64,000 nucleotides of DNA from Nyssa sinensis (GCA_008638375.1 CM018048.1:6593089-6657088); one strand, 5' to 3'. Positions 1-12,617 are shown, counted from the stretch's first letter. Program-made: numbers and translations. Notes: a model not told the origin generated them from the sequence alone.

Positions 1-26
1 TACATGTGTGTAATATTATATATTAT

Positions 27-33
<7 letters not shown>

Positions 34-78
<45 letters not shown>

Positions 79-167
79 ACAAGGTGGGAAACAGGCTGTG
101 TGTGTGTGCAAGTGGGTGTGTCTGTGTGCTGCTGTGTGCTACTGTGTGTGTGTGTGGTGTATGTGTA

Positions 168-206
<39 letters not shown>
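34..206. repeat. Compound microsatellite (TA)n-(TG)n-(TA)n in the 5' LTR
   Basis: Two runs of alternating TA (about 34-74 and 174-206) flank a TG-rich stretch. The same compound repeat sits at the matching place of the 3' LTR (about 9715-9925) with different lengths, so it belongs to the LTR. The short open frames here, rich in Tyr/Ile and Thr/His, are repeat artefacts. Confidence 0.95.
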
Positions 207-209
<3 letters not shown>

Positions 210-2199
210 TGATAAACCAAAATGCAAGCAATGCATTTAATGCAAATCAGAAGGGGAAGAAAGAGAACAGTGAGGGAAGTTAGAAAATGGGAGAATCGAG
301 AGGGAAAAGGAGATTAGACTTGGGGCAGGTGGATGATGTATGTATATACATAGGTGTTTGTTGGGTTAGAGAGAAAATCAGAAAGGGGAAGGCTGAGTTA
401 GGGAGGTCGTGAGACACTGGGAGATTCAAGGGCTTGAACCAAAAAGAAGGGAGAAAAGGAAGAGAGAAACTGAGCAAAGAAATCAGAAAATTTGGTGAGT
501 TAGCTTAGTTATGCTTTTCTTTTCTTTTTGTTATTTTAAAGCATGATAATTAGTTTGATTTATGAGATTTTGTAGAGCATGAAATGTGGTTTATGTTGCA
601 AAAAGAATTGACTGAAATGGTTGAGAGATGACCGAGATACCCATGGTTACAGGTCATGAGTGTGAGATGAGGTTTTAATATTTTATGTATTAAACTCAAA
701 ACAAATGATGAGAAATTATTGAGATGAGTTGCAGGAAGGGGTTTGAACAAGTTTAGAGTGGAAGCAGTAAAGAAACAAGCTCGAAAATGGGAAATCTCAG
801 TTGGCCGGAGCTACAGTTCTTGGCCATTTCGTGGAGATCTAATGGATGAAAATGAAAACCAAGGTTAGATATGTAATCTCCTTGAAAAACTAAAGAAAAC
901 AACATTAAAAAGAGGCTAAAATTTGACCGGAAAAGAGTCGTCAGTGCCGGAGAAGACATCGGAACCCTACCGGAAAGTCGGGGAAGAAGAAGACTATTCA
1001 GGGCCTTGGGTTCGGGTTGGGTCGGGTTCGGATCAGTTTGGGTCGGATTAAAACCGACCCGCCTACACGTGTCAGACGCATGTTATAAATTAAAATGGGA
1101 TTGGGGTTGTTTGGATGCAGGTTTATTAAATTGAAATTGAATTTGAAATTTAGGATAGGGATATCTTATCCTTGTTTTGGGACTTAGTCACTGTTTGGCT
1201 ATCCGGATTAAGAATAGGAAAATTAGGAATTCTTATTTAACCCCTTAACTTTTTAAAATTATAATTTGACCCCTATAACTTTTAATAATTATAGTTTGAC
1301 CCCCCTGAATAAAATATTAATTAATTATTAATTTAATTAATTAATTAAAAATAAAAAAATTACAAAAATGCCACTGAGCCAAAAAATAGTCAAACGAACT
1401 CCGATTAAAGTAAACAAATAGTGAATTTTTATTATTTCGAGCATTCCAGACTCAACCGTGGAGTCCAATTTGCAAAAAGATGCCTCGATATGTAAGAACC
1501 CATAAAAGTACAAAATGACTGTTTTGCCCTTTTTCTTATAGAAGTCCAAATTGAATTCTGCGAAAGCCTAAACCGACTTTCTTCGACGTTTCGGACTCAA
1601 TGATAGAGTTTATTTGAGCAAAATATAAACTCATAAAATAAAGACATAAAATTTGATGAATAGCATAATTCAAGTATCAAATGGACTGGGTTATATTCCA
1701 TGATTTTAGGGACACTGAAGGGCAAGGAGAATGCGGTCTGACCTTCTACATTCTCGCTGTTAGTTCAGTTACATAGCGAGCATGACTTCTTAGGGTTGAG
1801 ACAAACCCATCAGGTATGATGTTTTGCTAATGTAAGAAATAGGGTTAAGTTTAGGAATAATTCATGAGTAAATTGAATGATTCATATGCTTAATTGTTGT
1901 TGGGGAAATTATTTGGACTATGTTTACTTGATGATTTGGAATTGGCTGTTTACGTGCTTATGTGTTTCTTGCATTCTTTGAGAATTTAGTAAAGTGATGA
2001 ATGTGAATTGTGATCATGTGTTTAGATTGACGGCATAAGATATGTATTCATGTGGAATGAGTTTGTGATTTGAATATTATTGTTGCCTCCGGTGTGATAT
2101 GTTGTCTAAAGCATGCTTCTTTGAAATTATATTGTTGTGTGGTTAAATCAGAGCATATTGGCATATGGTGAATTCTTTGGAAACATAGTGTGGGTTGAG

Positions 2200-2205
2200 C
2201 ACGTG
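2200..2205. promoter_or_regulatory. G-box CACGTG inside a conserved LTR core
   Basis: CACGTG lies in the context TTGAGCACGTGGTGC. The same hexamer in the same context is found at 19335, 14858 and 28642, and in reverse-oriented LTRs at 12224 and 60224. It is a known binding site of plant bZIP and bHLH factors. Two family members, at 6085 and about 35370, have lost it. Regulatory use is inferred from retention only. Confidence 0.45.
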
Positions 2206-2616
2206 GTGCTATGCATTATGAGGGTGTAGATCTTGTGGTGAAAAACCCAAAATTGGCCATTGCATTGGTACCCAGATCCATCGGGGGGAGGCCCGTAAAT
2301 GGGAATTGGTACTCAAATCCATCGAGGAGAGGTCCGTAAATGAGACATGAGTGTGGCATAAAGCGCATGGGTGTGTCATGCATATTTTCATTACATTTTA
2401 TTAATGGAACTGGAAAGCATTTAGATATAAATGTACACTTTGCACATGCCACGCCTTAATCTTGTTTCTTGCATTAGCATTATGTTATACCAGCAGTTGA
2501 GCTGACCCATTCGTGGGATATCATATTTTAGATGACGACTCGGCTACATGAGACTCGGTGATGTCTTAATGAGAGAAAGAACTTGGAACTACATTTGGCC
2601 CGTGGGGCGTATTTAG

Positions 2617-3189
2617 ATGTTGTACAAGGGCATAAGCCCTAGACTATTTCATGTTTATTTGTATGTTATGAGAACAACGGGCAAGGCCCTATGGATTAGT
2701 ATCGGAACAGGAATTGGGTTAGTCTGTAAAGATTGCTTGTTAGAGATAGCTGATCGCACCCTTTACTTTGATTTCATTGTGCTTGACATGACTAGTTTTG
2801 ATGTTATTTTGGGGATGGATTGGTTGTTTGCTTACCGGGCTAGTATAGATTGCTACAAGGGGAGAGTGACAGTATGCACTCCTGAGGGAGATAGTTTTTA
2901 TTTCACAAGAAATCGTGGGGATTTCTTGGTTCCACCATTGTACGACTCTAGGAGTTGGGGAGGTCATAGTTATATGTTGGCCAGCTTGGTTACAGGTGAT
3001 AGTGGGACTACAGAGGGTGTGTTTCCACCAGTAGTGGATGAATTTCCTAATGTTTTCCTGGATGACTTGAGTAGTCTACGGCCGAGATGGGAGATAGAGT
3101 TCACGATAGAGCTTATCCCCGACACTGTACCTATTTCTATTGCACCTTACCGCATGGTTCCAGTAGAGTTGAGAGAGCTGAAGGAGTAA
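2617..3189 (+). pseudogene. Chimeric LTR/protease reading frame (N-terminally deleted aspartic protease and PR-RT linker)
   Basis: The 190-residue frame starts in LTR sequence. About the first 36 residues are LTR-derived; from about 2724 it reads gypsy protease with the VILGMDWL motif near residue 65-72, followed by the linker toward RT (FPNVFLDDL, then IELIPDTVPIS and PYRM). The catalytic DSG/DTG motif that should precede it is absent because the deletion removed it. A TAA at 3187-3189 separates it from the RT frame, which resumes at 3199. It represents a broken gag-pol, and any protein from it would be inactive as a protease. Confidence 0.8.
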
Positions 3190-3198
3190 CTGACTGAC

Positions 3199-3506
3199 TT
3201 GCAGGGTAAGGGTTTTATCCGTCCTAGTACTTCTCCGTGGGGTGCTTCAGCATTATTTGTGAAGAAGAAGGATAGGACATTACGGCTGTGTGTGGACTAT
3301 AGGAGGCTGAACCTGGTTACCATTAAGAGCAAGTACCCATTGTTGAGGATAGATGACCTGTTTGATCAGCTTAGAGGTTCGAGATGCTTCTCGAAGATTG
3401 ATCTTCGGTCTGGGTATCATCAGTTGAGGGTACGGGAAGAGGATATAGTGAAGACAGCCTTCCGCACTCGCTATGGCCATTACGAGTTTGTAGTTATGCC
3501 ATTCGG
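3199..3506 (+). pseudogene. Reverse transcriptase, first half (split by a solo LTR)
   Basis: This frame gives the fingers and early palm of a Ty3/gypsy [21 protein letters not shown], then [11 protein letters not shown], then [15 protein letters not shown] with the first catalytic Asp, ending in FVVMPFG. It is cut after the Gly codon at 3506 by the LTR insertion that begins at 3507. The continuation is found at 7098. The reading frame itself is open through this part, so loss of function here comes from the insertion, the stop at 3187 and damage further downstream. Confidence 0.9.
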
Positions 3507-4164
3507 TGTCGAGACATGAAAAATTGAGGGTAAAATTTTTGTTTTGCCGATAGGGCTGTAAGCCATGACGGGGAATCTTGAGCCAAATATTTATGTATTA
3601 ATTTTTGGATGTGCAATTTAATAATTGGCAACTTCGAATATGCAAGGATTGAATGTATTGAAAAAAAATTTGATATTTATAAAGGGCAGTACATATTAGT
3701 CAGAATAGGTTTATAATTAAATATGTGTGAACATGAGAAATAAAAAAAACGTGGAAAAAAAAATAATAATAATATAATAGAACAAAATAATCAAATGAAT
3801 ATATATATATATATGGTGGTGCGGCTGAGACTATAGGAAATAAACACACATTATATATATATATATGAAAGAAAGTGTGTGCGGCAGATGTAGTGTGTGG
3901 TGTAGTATGTGTGTGCTTAAAAAAATTTAATAAAGAAGTAGGGAAAAGAAAGGATAAGAATTGAAAAAGGGGGCTGATTGATATTAAATGGATATATTTA
4001 TATACGAAGCTTCTTGAAGAAGCTAGAGAAACCGGGCAATAAAGTAGCCGAAGCTGCTGGAACCAAGGAGAGAAGGAGAGAGAGAGTCGGTGTGCAGCGA
4101 AGCTACTGGAAGCTGAGAGGCGATGAGGGAGAAACCCAAAATTCTCTAGTAGGCGCAGCAGTTA

Positions 4165-4197
<33 letters not shown>

Positions 4198-7092
4198 CTG
4201 TGTGTGTATAACAGAATGGGGGATCAGTAAGTCATCACTAAGTTGATCTCTCGACTCCGTGCAGAGCATCGCAAGCAGGGAAGTTGTGCAGAAATCGCCC
4301 CGTTCGGCTGACTGCTTTAGTTCTGTGAGTTGAGGAGCAGTTGTTGGCTGAGATCTGTACGACTAAGTTAGTCCATCGAGTTGAGATAGAGCAGGTGGGA
4401 TTTCGACACCGATTAAATGACCTGCTGCTGCCTACTCGATCGTCATCGCTGTCGACAGAAATCACAGAGCTGCACCAGTAACTTGGGCTGTGCAATTAGA
4501 TGGGCTGATTTATCAAGGGAAAGCCAATGGATTGGATTGATGCGATCAAGTTGCTGTCACGGTACCACAAACTGATTTGGAATGGGTTGATTGCAGATTT
4601 TGTCCAAACAGATTATGCTTGAAGTTTCAGAATTGTTTCAAGATGATACCTATAGCCGTGTGTTGGGGGATGGTTGGTTAGTGACATAGATGGCTTCGGA
4701 AGCTATTGTTCCACACCAATCAGAGGAGGAGGAAAACAGAAGTATTGAGAAATTTTGTGTCTGTTCTAGTTGTTGAAGAAGAGCTGGACCACGGCAGATA
4801 GATGGCGTTGAGGGAATTATTGGGTTATATACTGATACCTATATATTGGGTTATGGTTGGGTGCCATAAAAGTAGAATCATTGGAGGCTTGGGTTTTGAT
4901 TTATCTATCTAAGCAGCAGTCCAAGTGAGAAGGACCTGGAGGGTTAAATGATGATTGCAGTGCCAGTGGAATGCTAATTACTAGCCAAAGGTTGAATTTA
5001 ATTATTATTGGTCATTTCAAATTAAAATAGAATTTTTGTTAAATTATAATTGTGCCTAGGATTTATGGTTAATTGTGAATTAACTCGAAGTCCAAATTAA
5101 GTAAATAAATAGTGTATTTTGACTATCTCAAATATTTTGAAACCAATAGTAAGGTCCGTCTCATGAAACGAGACCCCGCAAATAAAGGAACCCGTGAAAG
5201 GACCAAATGACCATTTTACCTTTTAGAGTACAAATGTCCAAATTGAATTTCGCGAAAGCCTAAACCGATTTTGTTCGGTGTTTCGGATTCAATGGTAGAT
5301 TCTAATTATGTAAGAGAGATTCCAATTATAAAGAGACATGAAATTTGATGAATAGCATAAATTTATGAAAATATAGACTGAAATGTGTTTATGAATCTTA
5401 GGAACACTGATGGGAGGGGAAAAGACGATTCAATCTCCCAGACTGATACAGTACAAGGATTGAGCTACTCGCCGACTGATTGACCATATAATAGACACAG
5501 TCTCCTAGGGTTGAGACACGCCTTAGTCAGGTATGATATTTTGCTAAGTAAGGAATAGGAGTAAGTTTATGAATGATTTGCATGTTGATTGATTTTGTAC
5601 ATGTGTTGATTTGATGATTAGGAAATCACGTAGGATATACTTGCTTGAAGAATCTAGAATTGATAACTTATGCACTCTGATATGTGCTTTGAATTAATTG
5701 ATGATTTGTCGCTATAGTGAAGATGGATCTTACCTCTGAGTTTGAATTAATTATGTTTTGGCTTATATTCGTGTTGATATATCATGCGTTTTGGAAGGTG
5801 CGATAGTTTGATATATTGGTGCATTATGGAGTTATGTGTTCTTTGTGACTTAATGAGATTGTAAATGTGTGAATCGAGCATGTGTTTAATTTGACTGCTC
5901 ATGGCATATAGGCTTGTGGAAGAAGTTTTGAGATTTGGATGATATTGTTGCTTTAAATATGCTGCATTATTGAAAGCATACTGCACGGGTTGGCAAGAAA
6001 TGTTCTGTTGAGATTGTGGCATTGCATGGTGGAACCATGGCATTTGGCATAGTATAAGTCATTGATGACATAGTGTGGGTTGAGCACAAGGTACCGTGCA
6101 TTATGGGGGTGTAGATCCTGTGGTGAAAAACTCAAAATTGGCCATTGCATTGGTGCCTGCGACCCAACAGGAGCGATCTGTGAACAGGTGTTGGTTACTC
6201 GGGTACCCATCGGGAGCGATCCATAAACCGAGACATGACATGCATGGTGTTGACATGACGTGCATAGAGGGGACATAGATATGGCATAGAGTTGTGTGAG
6301 TGTTTCATATGCATTGTCATGTGGCATAGAGTTGTGTGGGTGGTTCATGTGCATTGTCATTACATTGCATGGACAATTGGATGGCATATGGATTCATTAC
6401 CATTATGTGGTATGCATGATTTGGAAAGCATGCGGATTATTGTCGTTATATTGCATAGATGATGTGTAAGGCATGTGGATTGTTATTATTGTCGTGCATA
6501 GATGATTTAGAAGGCATATAGAGATAAATGTACACTTGCACATGCCACGCCTTACATTTTGTTTCTTGCATTAGCATTGTATCATACCAGCAGTTAAGCT
6601 GACCCATTCGTGGGCAACATTTTTCAGATGACACTCCAGGCACCTAAGACTTGAGGAAGTCTCACAGAGCAGAGGAGACCCGAACTTAGAAGGATATTTG
6701 GCCCGTGAGGCATGTATTATGATGTACGGGCGTAAGCCCAAAGACATGTATATATATATTGACCGAAGTGAACGTATGTACGTGTGTATCTATTTAATTG
6801 TCTTCGGTTGTATAATTAGGCGATTTATATTTTAATTTGATGAGATTGTGGCCATCGAGTGAGGATGGGATGTACTGTTGTTTATATATGTGAATTGTTG
6901 CAAAATATTAGGTGAGAAAAGGCTTAGAAAACAAAGGAGGTTCTGTCCAAAATTTTATAAAACAGGAATGTATGTAGGCTTGTATCTAAATCAGTTGAAT
7001 TGTTATTTATTTATTTATTCGTCTATTTATTTTCTTCCTTTATTTCCCTTTAGTCGCTTCCCCGGGTTTGGTTGGAAATTCGGGGCGTGACA
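3507..7092 (+). mobile_element. Solo LTR A (3586 bp) of the long-LTR gypsy family, TSD TTCGG
   Basis: It begins TGTCGAGACATG and ends GGGGCGTGACA. The five bases TTCGG flank it at 3502-3506 and 7093-7097, and removing the insert plus one TTCGG restores the RT reading between MPFG and VTNAPTAF. No gag or pol is seen inside. It shares the family's internal landmarks: the sentence around 6085-6150 (GTAGATCCTGTGGTGAAAAA), the CACATGCCACGCCTTA motif near 6540 and the GTTAAGCTGACCCATTCGTG motif near 6593. Its G-box position reads CACAAG. Short open frames within it are not considered genes. Confidence 0.9.
3800..4212. repeat. TA and TG microsatellites in solo LTR A
   Basis: Short (TA)n runs occur at about 3799-3814 and 3855-3868, and a TG/TA compound run at about 4163-4208. 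They lie at the LTR 5' side, as in the other family members. Confidence 0.85.
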
Positions 7093-7097
7093 TTCGG

Positions 7098-7580
7098 TGT
7101 GACGAATGCCCCGACGGCATTCATAGACTTAATGCACCGTATTTTTGGTCAGTATATAGATCAGTTCGTTGTGGTGTTCGTTGATGATATTTTGATTTAC
7201 TCACCTTCTGAGGATGAGCATGCCCTTCACCTACAGGACTGTGTTACAGACTTTGAGGGAGTACCGTTTATTTGCCAAGTTCTCAAAGTGTGAGTTCTGG
7301 CTTCAGGAGGTACAGTTTTTGGGCCATGTTGTGTCAGGGAATGGAGTATCTGTAGATCCTTCTAAGATTGACTCCGTTATAAGTTAGGAGAGACCGAAGA
7401 ATGTGTTTGAGATTCGAAGTTTCTTGGGGTTGGCAGGATACTATCGTCAGATTTGTGGAGGGGTTTTCTCATCTTGTCCGCGCCGATGACTCGTCTAACG
7501 CGCAAGGGCATTAGATTTGAGTAGGACCGACGACTACGAGCAGTCATTTCAAGAGCTGAAGAGGAGGCTGACTTCAGCGC
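7098..7580 (+). pseudogene. Reverse transcriptase, second half, with frameshift and stops
   Basis: After the solo LTR the RT resumes with [16 protein letters not shown] and the palm motif [11 protein letters not shown] near 7180-7205, which carries the two catalytic Asp residues of the Y/F-x-DD box. Around 7235 the frame shifts: the continuation ([18 protein letters not shown] and [11 protein letters not shown]) is in another frame from about 7240 to 7385, ending in a TAG near 7387. Thumb-like text (VFEIRSFLGLAGYYRQ) follows to about 7450 with further damage. This is a dead RT. Confidence 0.85.
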
Positions 7581-7586
7581 CCTATC

Positions 7587-7982
7587 TTGATTATACCTAA
7601 GGAAAGTATGGGCTATGCCGTGTATTGTGATGCTTCCCGAGAGGGATTAGGCTGTGTACTGATGCAGGAGGGTAGAGTGGTAGCCTATGGTTCTCGTCAG
7701 TTGAAGAGCCATGAGAAGAACTACCACGCGCATGATTTAGAGTTAGCTGTCGTCATCTTTGCACTTAAGAGTTGGTGACATTACTTATATGGGGTGAGGT
7801 TCGAGGTGTTCTCAAATCACAAGAGCCTCAGATACATTTTCACGCAGAAGGACTTGAACCTTCGGCAGAGGAGATGGATGGAGTACATGAAGGACTATGA
7901 CTTTGACCTTCAGTACCACCTTGGGAAAGCCAATGTCATAGCAGATGCACTCAGTAGGAAGACCGAGGAGCACTGTGGCTAG
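7587..7982 (+). pseudogene. RNase H domain with one substituted catalytic residue
   Basis: Two adjoining frames split by a TGA near 7777 give a gypsy RNase H. The motifs are [13 protein letters not shown] (first Asp), [11 protein letters not shown] (Glu), then [17 protein letters not shown] and ADALSRK (last Asp). In most family members the third motif reads D-H-K-S; here 7815-7817 is AAT (Asn), a probable loss of a catalytic Asp. It follows RT and precedes the integrase. Confidence 0.85.
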
Positions 7983-8205
7983 CACTTGCTATTAGAGAGT
8001 GGGAGATGATGGGAGACATTGGAGAGTTTGACTTAGAGCTTACCGAGTCTGAGGGACATGCCACACTGTTCAGCGTGTGTGCACACCTTCATTGTTGAGC
8101 AGGGTTATTGAGGGACAGTTACAGGACATAGAGGCAAAGTAGATTAGAGCACGAGTTGCTAGTCCTTAGGGATTTGAGGGGTGGACCGTCCATTCTGACC
8201 TTGGC

Positions 8206-9157
8206 TTGAGATTTATGGGTAGAGTCTTTGTTCCCGAGTCTATTAGAGCCAATGTCCTTAGAGATTTCCATCATTCATGCCTAGCAGTGCACCTAGGGGG
8301 CACTAAGATGTATCATGATCTACGTTGTCAGTATTGGTGGATTGGGATGAAGGCAGACGTAGTACAGTTTGTGTCTAGATGTCTCACGTGCCAGCAGGTG
8401 AAGGCTTGAGCACTAGAGACCTGGGGCTTTGTTGCAGCCATTGCTAGTGGCCGAGTGGAAGTGGGAGCATGTTACCATAGATTTTGTGATGGGTCTTCCG
8501 AAGTCACCTAGATGTCACGATGCAGTTTGGGTTATCGTGGACAGGTTGACAAAGTCCGCCCATTTCTTACCGATTAGGGCGACCGATTTATCGAATGTCC
8601 TCAGTAGGTTGTATATCCGAGAGATAGTACGACTACATGGGGTTCCCGTATCCATTGTTTCAAACAGAGACCCACGTTTCACTACACGATTTTGGCAGAT
8701 CCTTCAGACAGCCTTAGAGACTCAGCTACAGTTTAGTACTTGCTTTTCATCCTCAGACTGACGGCCAGTCAGAGCAGTACCATTCAGATCCTAGAGGACA
8801 TGCTTAGGGCCTGTGTTATAGGACTTCAGGGGTAACTGGGAAGCATCACCTTGCCTTAGTAGAGTTTGCCTATAATAACAACTACCAATCTAGCATTGAG
8901 ATGGCACCATTTGAGGTGTTGTACGATAGGTCAGTGTCGTTCATCCTGTATGTTGGACTGAGGTGGGAGAGACTGTTGCTTTGGGGCTTGACCTAATCTG
9001 TGAGACCACGAAGATGATATAAGTGATTAGACAGCGTCTATTGATCCGCACAAAGCCGCTAGAAGAGTTATGCAGACAGGAGGCAGCAACCTCTGTCATT
9101 TGATGTTGGGGGATATGTGTTCCCTAAAGGTAGCCCCACGACGAGGACTGAAGAGAT
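8206..9157 (+). pseudogene. Integrase (zinc-binding and catalytic core), frameshifted
   Basis: The HHCC zinc-binding region is visible from 8260 to 8400 (FHHSCLAVHLGGTKMYHDL ... CLTCQQVKA). The catalytic core begins near 8470 ([13 protein letters not shown]) with the first Asp. The second motif, normally S-D-R-D, reads [13 protein letters not shown] near 8657-8695; the Asp codon is AAC at 8663-8665. A frame break follows 8757, and FAYNNNYQSSIEMAPFEVLY is read near 8867-8925. Several frames are needed across the domain, so it is non-functional. Confidence 0.85.
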
Positions 9158-9490
9158 TTGGACGCAGTGGGAAGCTGTCGCCGCGGATTTATAGGCCCAT
9201 TTGAGATCCTTGGGAGGGTTGGTGAGGTGGCCTATAAGCTAGCATTACCGCCACAAGCTGTTTGGGGTTCACGATGTCTTCCATGTGTCGATGTTGAGGA
9301 AGTACTGAACCCTGACCCCTCACATGTACTAGATTGGGTAGATCTTCAGTTAGAGGGTGACACTTCTTATGATCAGCGACCCATAGAGATATTGGACTCG
9401 AGGGACCAGGTTTTGCAAGACAGGACCATCCCTTTAGTCAAGGTTCGTTGGAACCATCATGGGGTCGAGGAGCCTACGTGGGAGCAGTGA
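9158..9490 (+). pseudogene. Integrase C-terminus with chromodomain-like tail
   Basis: The 110-residue frame reads GPFEILGRVGEVAYKLALP, the integrase C-terminal core. A frame break follows at the VFHVSMLRKY motif, which is visible in another frame near 9263-9305. The frame ends with PIEILDSRDQVLQDRTIPLV then KVRWNHHGVEEPTWEQ. That last pattern is the chromodomain-type tail of Tekay-like chromoviruses, thought to guide insertion to chromatin. It stops at TGA 9488, about 90 bp before the polypurine tract. Confidence 0.85.
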
Positions 9491-9567
9491 CGCTGAGGTC
9501 CGTACTAGATATCCCGAGTTGTTTTTTCATTGACGTATAATTTTAAATTTCGGGACGAAATTTCTTT

Positions 9568-9580
9568 AAGAGGGGAAGGA
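9568..9580 (+). other. Polypurine tract of the Tekay element
   Basis: AAGAGGGGAAGGA directly precedes the TGTAGAGATC start of the 3' LTR at 9581. The upstream text CGGGACGAAATTTCTTTAAG is typical before the PPT in this group. Confidence 0.85.
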
Positions 9581-9712
9581 TGTAGAGATCCAAATTTTTT
9601 TTCTGGGAATAAAATTTTCTTTATTTAAATAAATGGGTGTATGTATAAGATGTGTATGAATATTGTATTGTGTATGTATACATGTACATGAGTGTAATAT
9701 TATATATTATGT

Positions 9713-9872
9713 TTATATATATATATACATGTGTTTATATATATATATATATATATATACACAAGGTGGGAAACAAGCTGTGTGCGTGTGCAAGTGGGTG
9801 TGTGTGTGTGTGCTGCTGTGTGCGGCTGTGTGTGTGTGTGTGACGTCTGACAGTGTGTGAGGTGTATGTGTA

Positions 9873-9926
<54 letters not shown>
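9713..9926. repeat. Compound (TA)n/(TG)n microsatellite of the 3' LTR
   Basis: (TA)n occurs at about 9713-9726, 9736-9760 and 9876-9925, separated by TG-rich sequence. It is the allelic counterpart of the repeat at 34-206. Confidence 0.95.
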
Positions 9927-9928
<2 letters not shown>

Positions 9929-12008
9929 AAACCAAAATGCAAGTAATGCATTTAATGCAAATCAGAAGGGGAAGAAAGAGAATAGTGAGGGAAGTCAGAA
10001 AATGGGAGAACCGAGAGGGAAAGGGAGATTAGACTTGGGGCAGGTGGATGATGTATGTATATACATAGGTGTCTGTTGGGTTAGAGAGAAAATTCAGAAA
10101 GTGAGAGGCTGAGTTGGGGAGTTCGTGAGACACTGGAAGGTTCAGGGGCTTGAACCAAAAAGAAGGGAGAAAAAGGAAGAGAGAAACTGCGCAAAGAAAT
10201 AAAAAAATCTCGTGAGTTAGCTCAGTTTTGCTTTTTTTTTTTCTTTTTATTATTTTAGAGCATGATAATTAGTTTGATTTATGAGTTTTTGTAGAGCATG
10301 AAATGTGGTTTATCTTGCAAAAAGAATCCACTGAAATGGTTGAGAGATGACCGAGATACCCATGGTTACAGGTCATGAGTGTGGGATCAGGTTTTAATAT
10401 TTTATGTATTAAACTCAAAAAAAAATGATGGGAAATTATTGAGATGAGTTGTAGGAGGGGTTTGAACAAGTTTAGAGTGGAAACAGTAAAGAAACAAGCT
10501 CGAAAATGAGAAATCTTAGTTCGAAAATGAGCTACGGTTCTTGGCCATTTCGTGGAGATCTAATGGATAAAAATGAAAACCAAGGTTAGATATGTAATCT
10601 CCTTGAAAAACTGAAGAAAACGGCATTAAAAAGAGGCTAAAATTTGACCAAAAAAGATTTGCTGGTGCCGGAGAAAACGCCGAAACCCTACCGGAAAGTC
10701 GGGGAAGAAGGAGATTGTTCAAGGCCTTAGGTTCGGGTCGGGTCGAGTTCGGATCAATTCGGGTTGGATTAAAACCGACCCACCCACACGTGTCAGACAC
10801 ATGTTATAAATTAAAATGGGATTGGGGGTGTTTGGCTACAGGTTTAGTAAATTGAAATTGAATTTAAATTTAGGATAGGGATATCTTATCCCTGTTTTAG
10901 GACTTAGATACTGTTTGGCTATCCAGGATTGAGAATAAGGAAAATTAAGAATTCTGATTTAACCCCTCAACTTTTTAAAATTATAATTTGACCCCTATAA
11001 ATTTTAATAATTATAGTTTGACCCACCTGAATAAAATATTAATTAATTATTAATTTAATTAATTAATTAAAAATGAAAAAAATTACAAAAATGCCACTAA
11101 GCCAAAAAAAATCAAACGAACTTCGATTAAAGTAAAAAAAATAGTGAATTTTTATTATTTTGAGCATTCTGGACTCAACCGTGGAGTCCGATTTATAAAA
11201 GAGACCTCGAGATGTAAGAATCCGTAAAAGTACGAAATGACTGTTTTGTCCTTTTTAGTACAAAAGTCCAAATTGAGTTCCGCAAAAGCCTAAACTGACT
11301 TTCTTCGAGGTTGTCACGCCCCAAATTCTAGCGAACCCAAGGCGCGATAAACGAGACAAAGGAAAATAAAATAATAAAGAAATAAAGTATAATCAAAGAC
11401 ATTCCCAACACTAACCAAATTCCCTGTTCTGTACAATCCATAGAGCCTTGCCTCTTGTTTTCATAATAACTAGGGTGTTTTATACACTTAACGATCCTTT
11501 AATTTTTCAGAAAATTTTGACAGAATCTCCTCTATTTTTCGGGCCTTTTCCCCTTGATAATTACAATACATCATATATATACAAACACATCACAATCCAT
11601 CCTCACTCGATGCCCACAATTCATGAAAATTAAACACGCATTCTTTTCCTTTAACATATATACATATAATATACACTCAACAGTTATCTCTTACATATTG
11701 TTTGGGCTTAAGCCCCTATATTACAAAAGTACACCCCAAGTGCTAAATACTCTTCCAAATTTCATTCCCTCTTCTTTCTCCAAGACCTCTTCAAGTCCCA
11801 CGTACCAGGAGCTTTATCTGAAACCTGTGCCTCACGAATGGGTCAGCGCCAACATGCTGGTATGATATAATACTAATGCAGGAAACAAAATTAAGGACGT
11901 ATCATGTGCAAGTGTACATTTATCTATACATGTCATGCAATGTCATCCATGCAATGCATGATCAATATGCATGATGCACCCATGCAAACTCTATGTCACA
12001 CCCATGTC

Positions 12009-12170
12009 TCACTTTACGGTCCTTCCCCGAAGGCCTGAGTAACCTTGTTTTCACTTTACGGTCCTTCCCGAAGGCTTGAGTAACCTTGTTCTCACTTTAC
12101 GGTCCTTCCCCGAAGGCCTGAGTAACCTTGTTCTCACTTTACGGTCCGTCCCCGTTGGCATGAGTACCAT
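12009..12170. repeat. 41-42-bp minisatellite, four copies, in LTR E
   Basis: Units starting TCACTTTACGGTCC begin at 12009, 12051, 12092 and 12134. The fourth has diverged (GTCCCCGTTGGCATGAG). It is the reverse-strand counterpart of the GAGACATGG...CATCGG repeat in other members of this LTR family. Confidence 0.9.
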
Positions 12171-12472
12171 GGCCGATTTTGGGGTTTTCACCACAGGATC
12201 TACTCCCTCATAATGCATAGCACCACGTGCTCAACTCACACTATGCTTTCAAGGAATCACACTGTAAAGATCTGAAATTTTTGGAATAATTTTTTTTTTT
12301 CTTTTTGGGACAATATTTAAATTTCTTTGGATCTTAATTACTTTAATTTAATTTAATTACATTTTGCAAATATCAATAGATATGTGTATGCATATGTATA
12401 ATAGAATGGGTATAGGTATGTATGCATATGTGTGTGACATTATGTATTATATATTTATATGTACATGTATAT

Positions 12473-12617
12473 ATATGTATATACAGACAAGTGGTGCATA
12501 ACAACTTGTGCAAGTGGGTGTGTGCACTAGATGTGTGCAGTGTGTGGGGACGAGTGTGTAGGGGTGTGTGTGGGTGTGAATGTGTAATATATGTATATAT
12601 ATATATATATATATATG
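12473..12617. repeat. TA/TG microsatellite in LTR B
   Basis: TG-rich sequence followed by (TA)n at about 12592-12616. It lies at the LTR 5' side, as in all plus-sense members. Confidence 0.85.

Larger units (their letters stand above)
1..2723 (+). mobile_element. 5' LTR of the Tekay element, missing its first ~100 bp and its 3' end
   Basis: Position 1 corresponds to about 9681 in the 3' LTR, so roughly the first 100 bp of this LTR lie off the window. Homology then runs colinearly through the purine-rich leader (240-480), the AT-rich middle (1200-1680), the G-box region (2195-2240) and the segment with GTACACTTTGCACATGCC (about 2430). It stops at about 2723, where the 3' LTR (equivalent 19860) continues to its CGTGACA end but this copy jumps into protease. 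About 85 bp of LTR end plus PBS, gag and early protease are therefore deleted. Confidence 0.85.

Noticed and set aside
29..220. Short open frames rich in Tyr/Ile and Thr/His over TA/TG repeats (also near 9652-9951, 12373-12771, 26113-26373).
   Set aside because: They are translations of microsatellites, present on both strands and not conserved between LTR copies.
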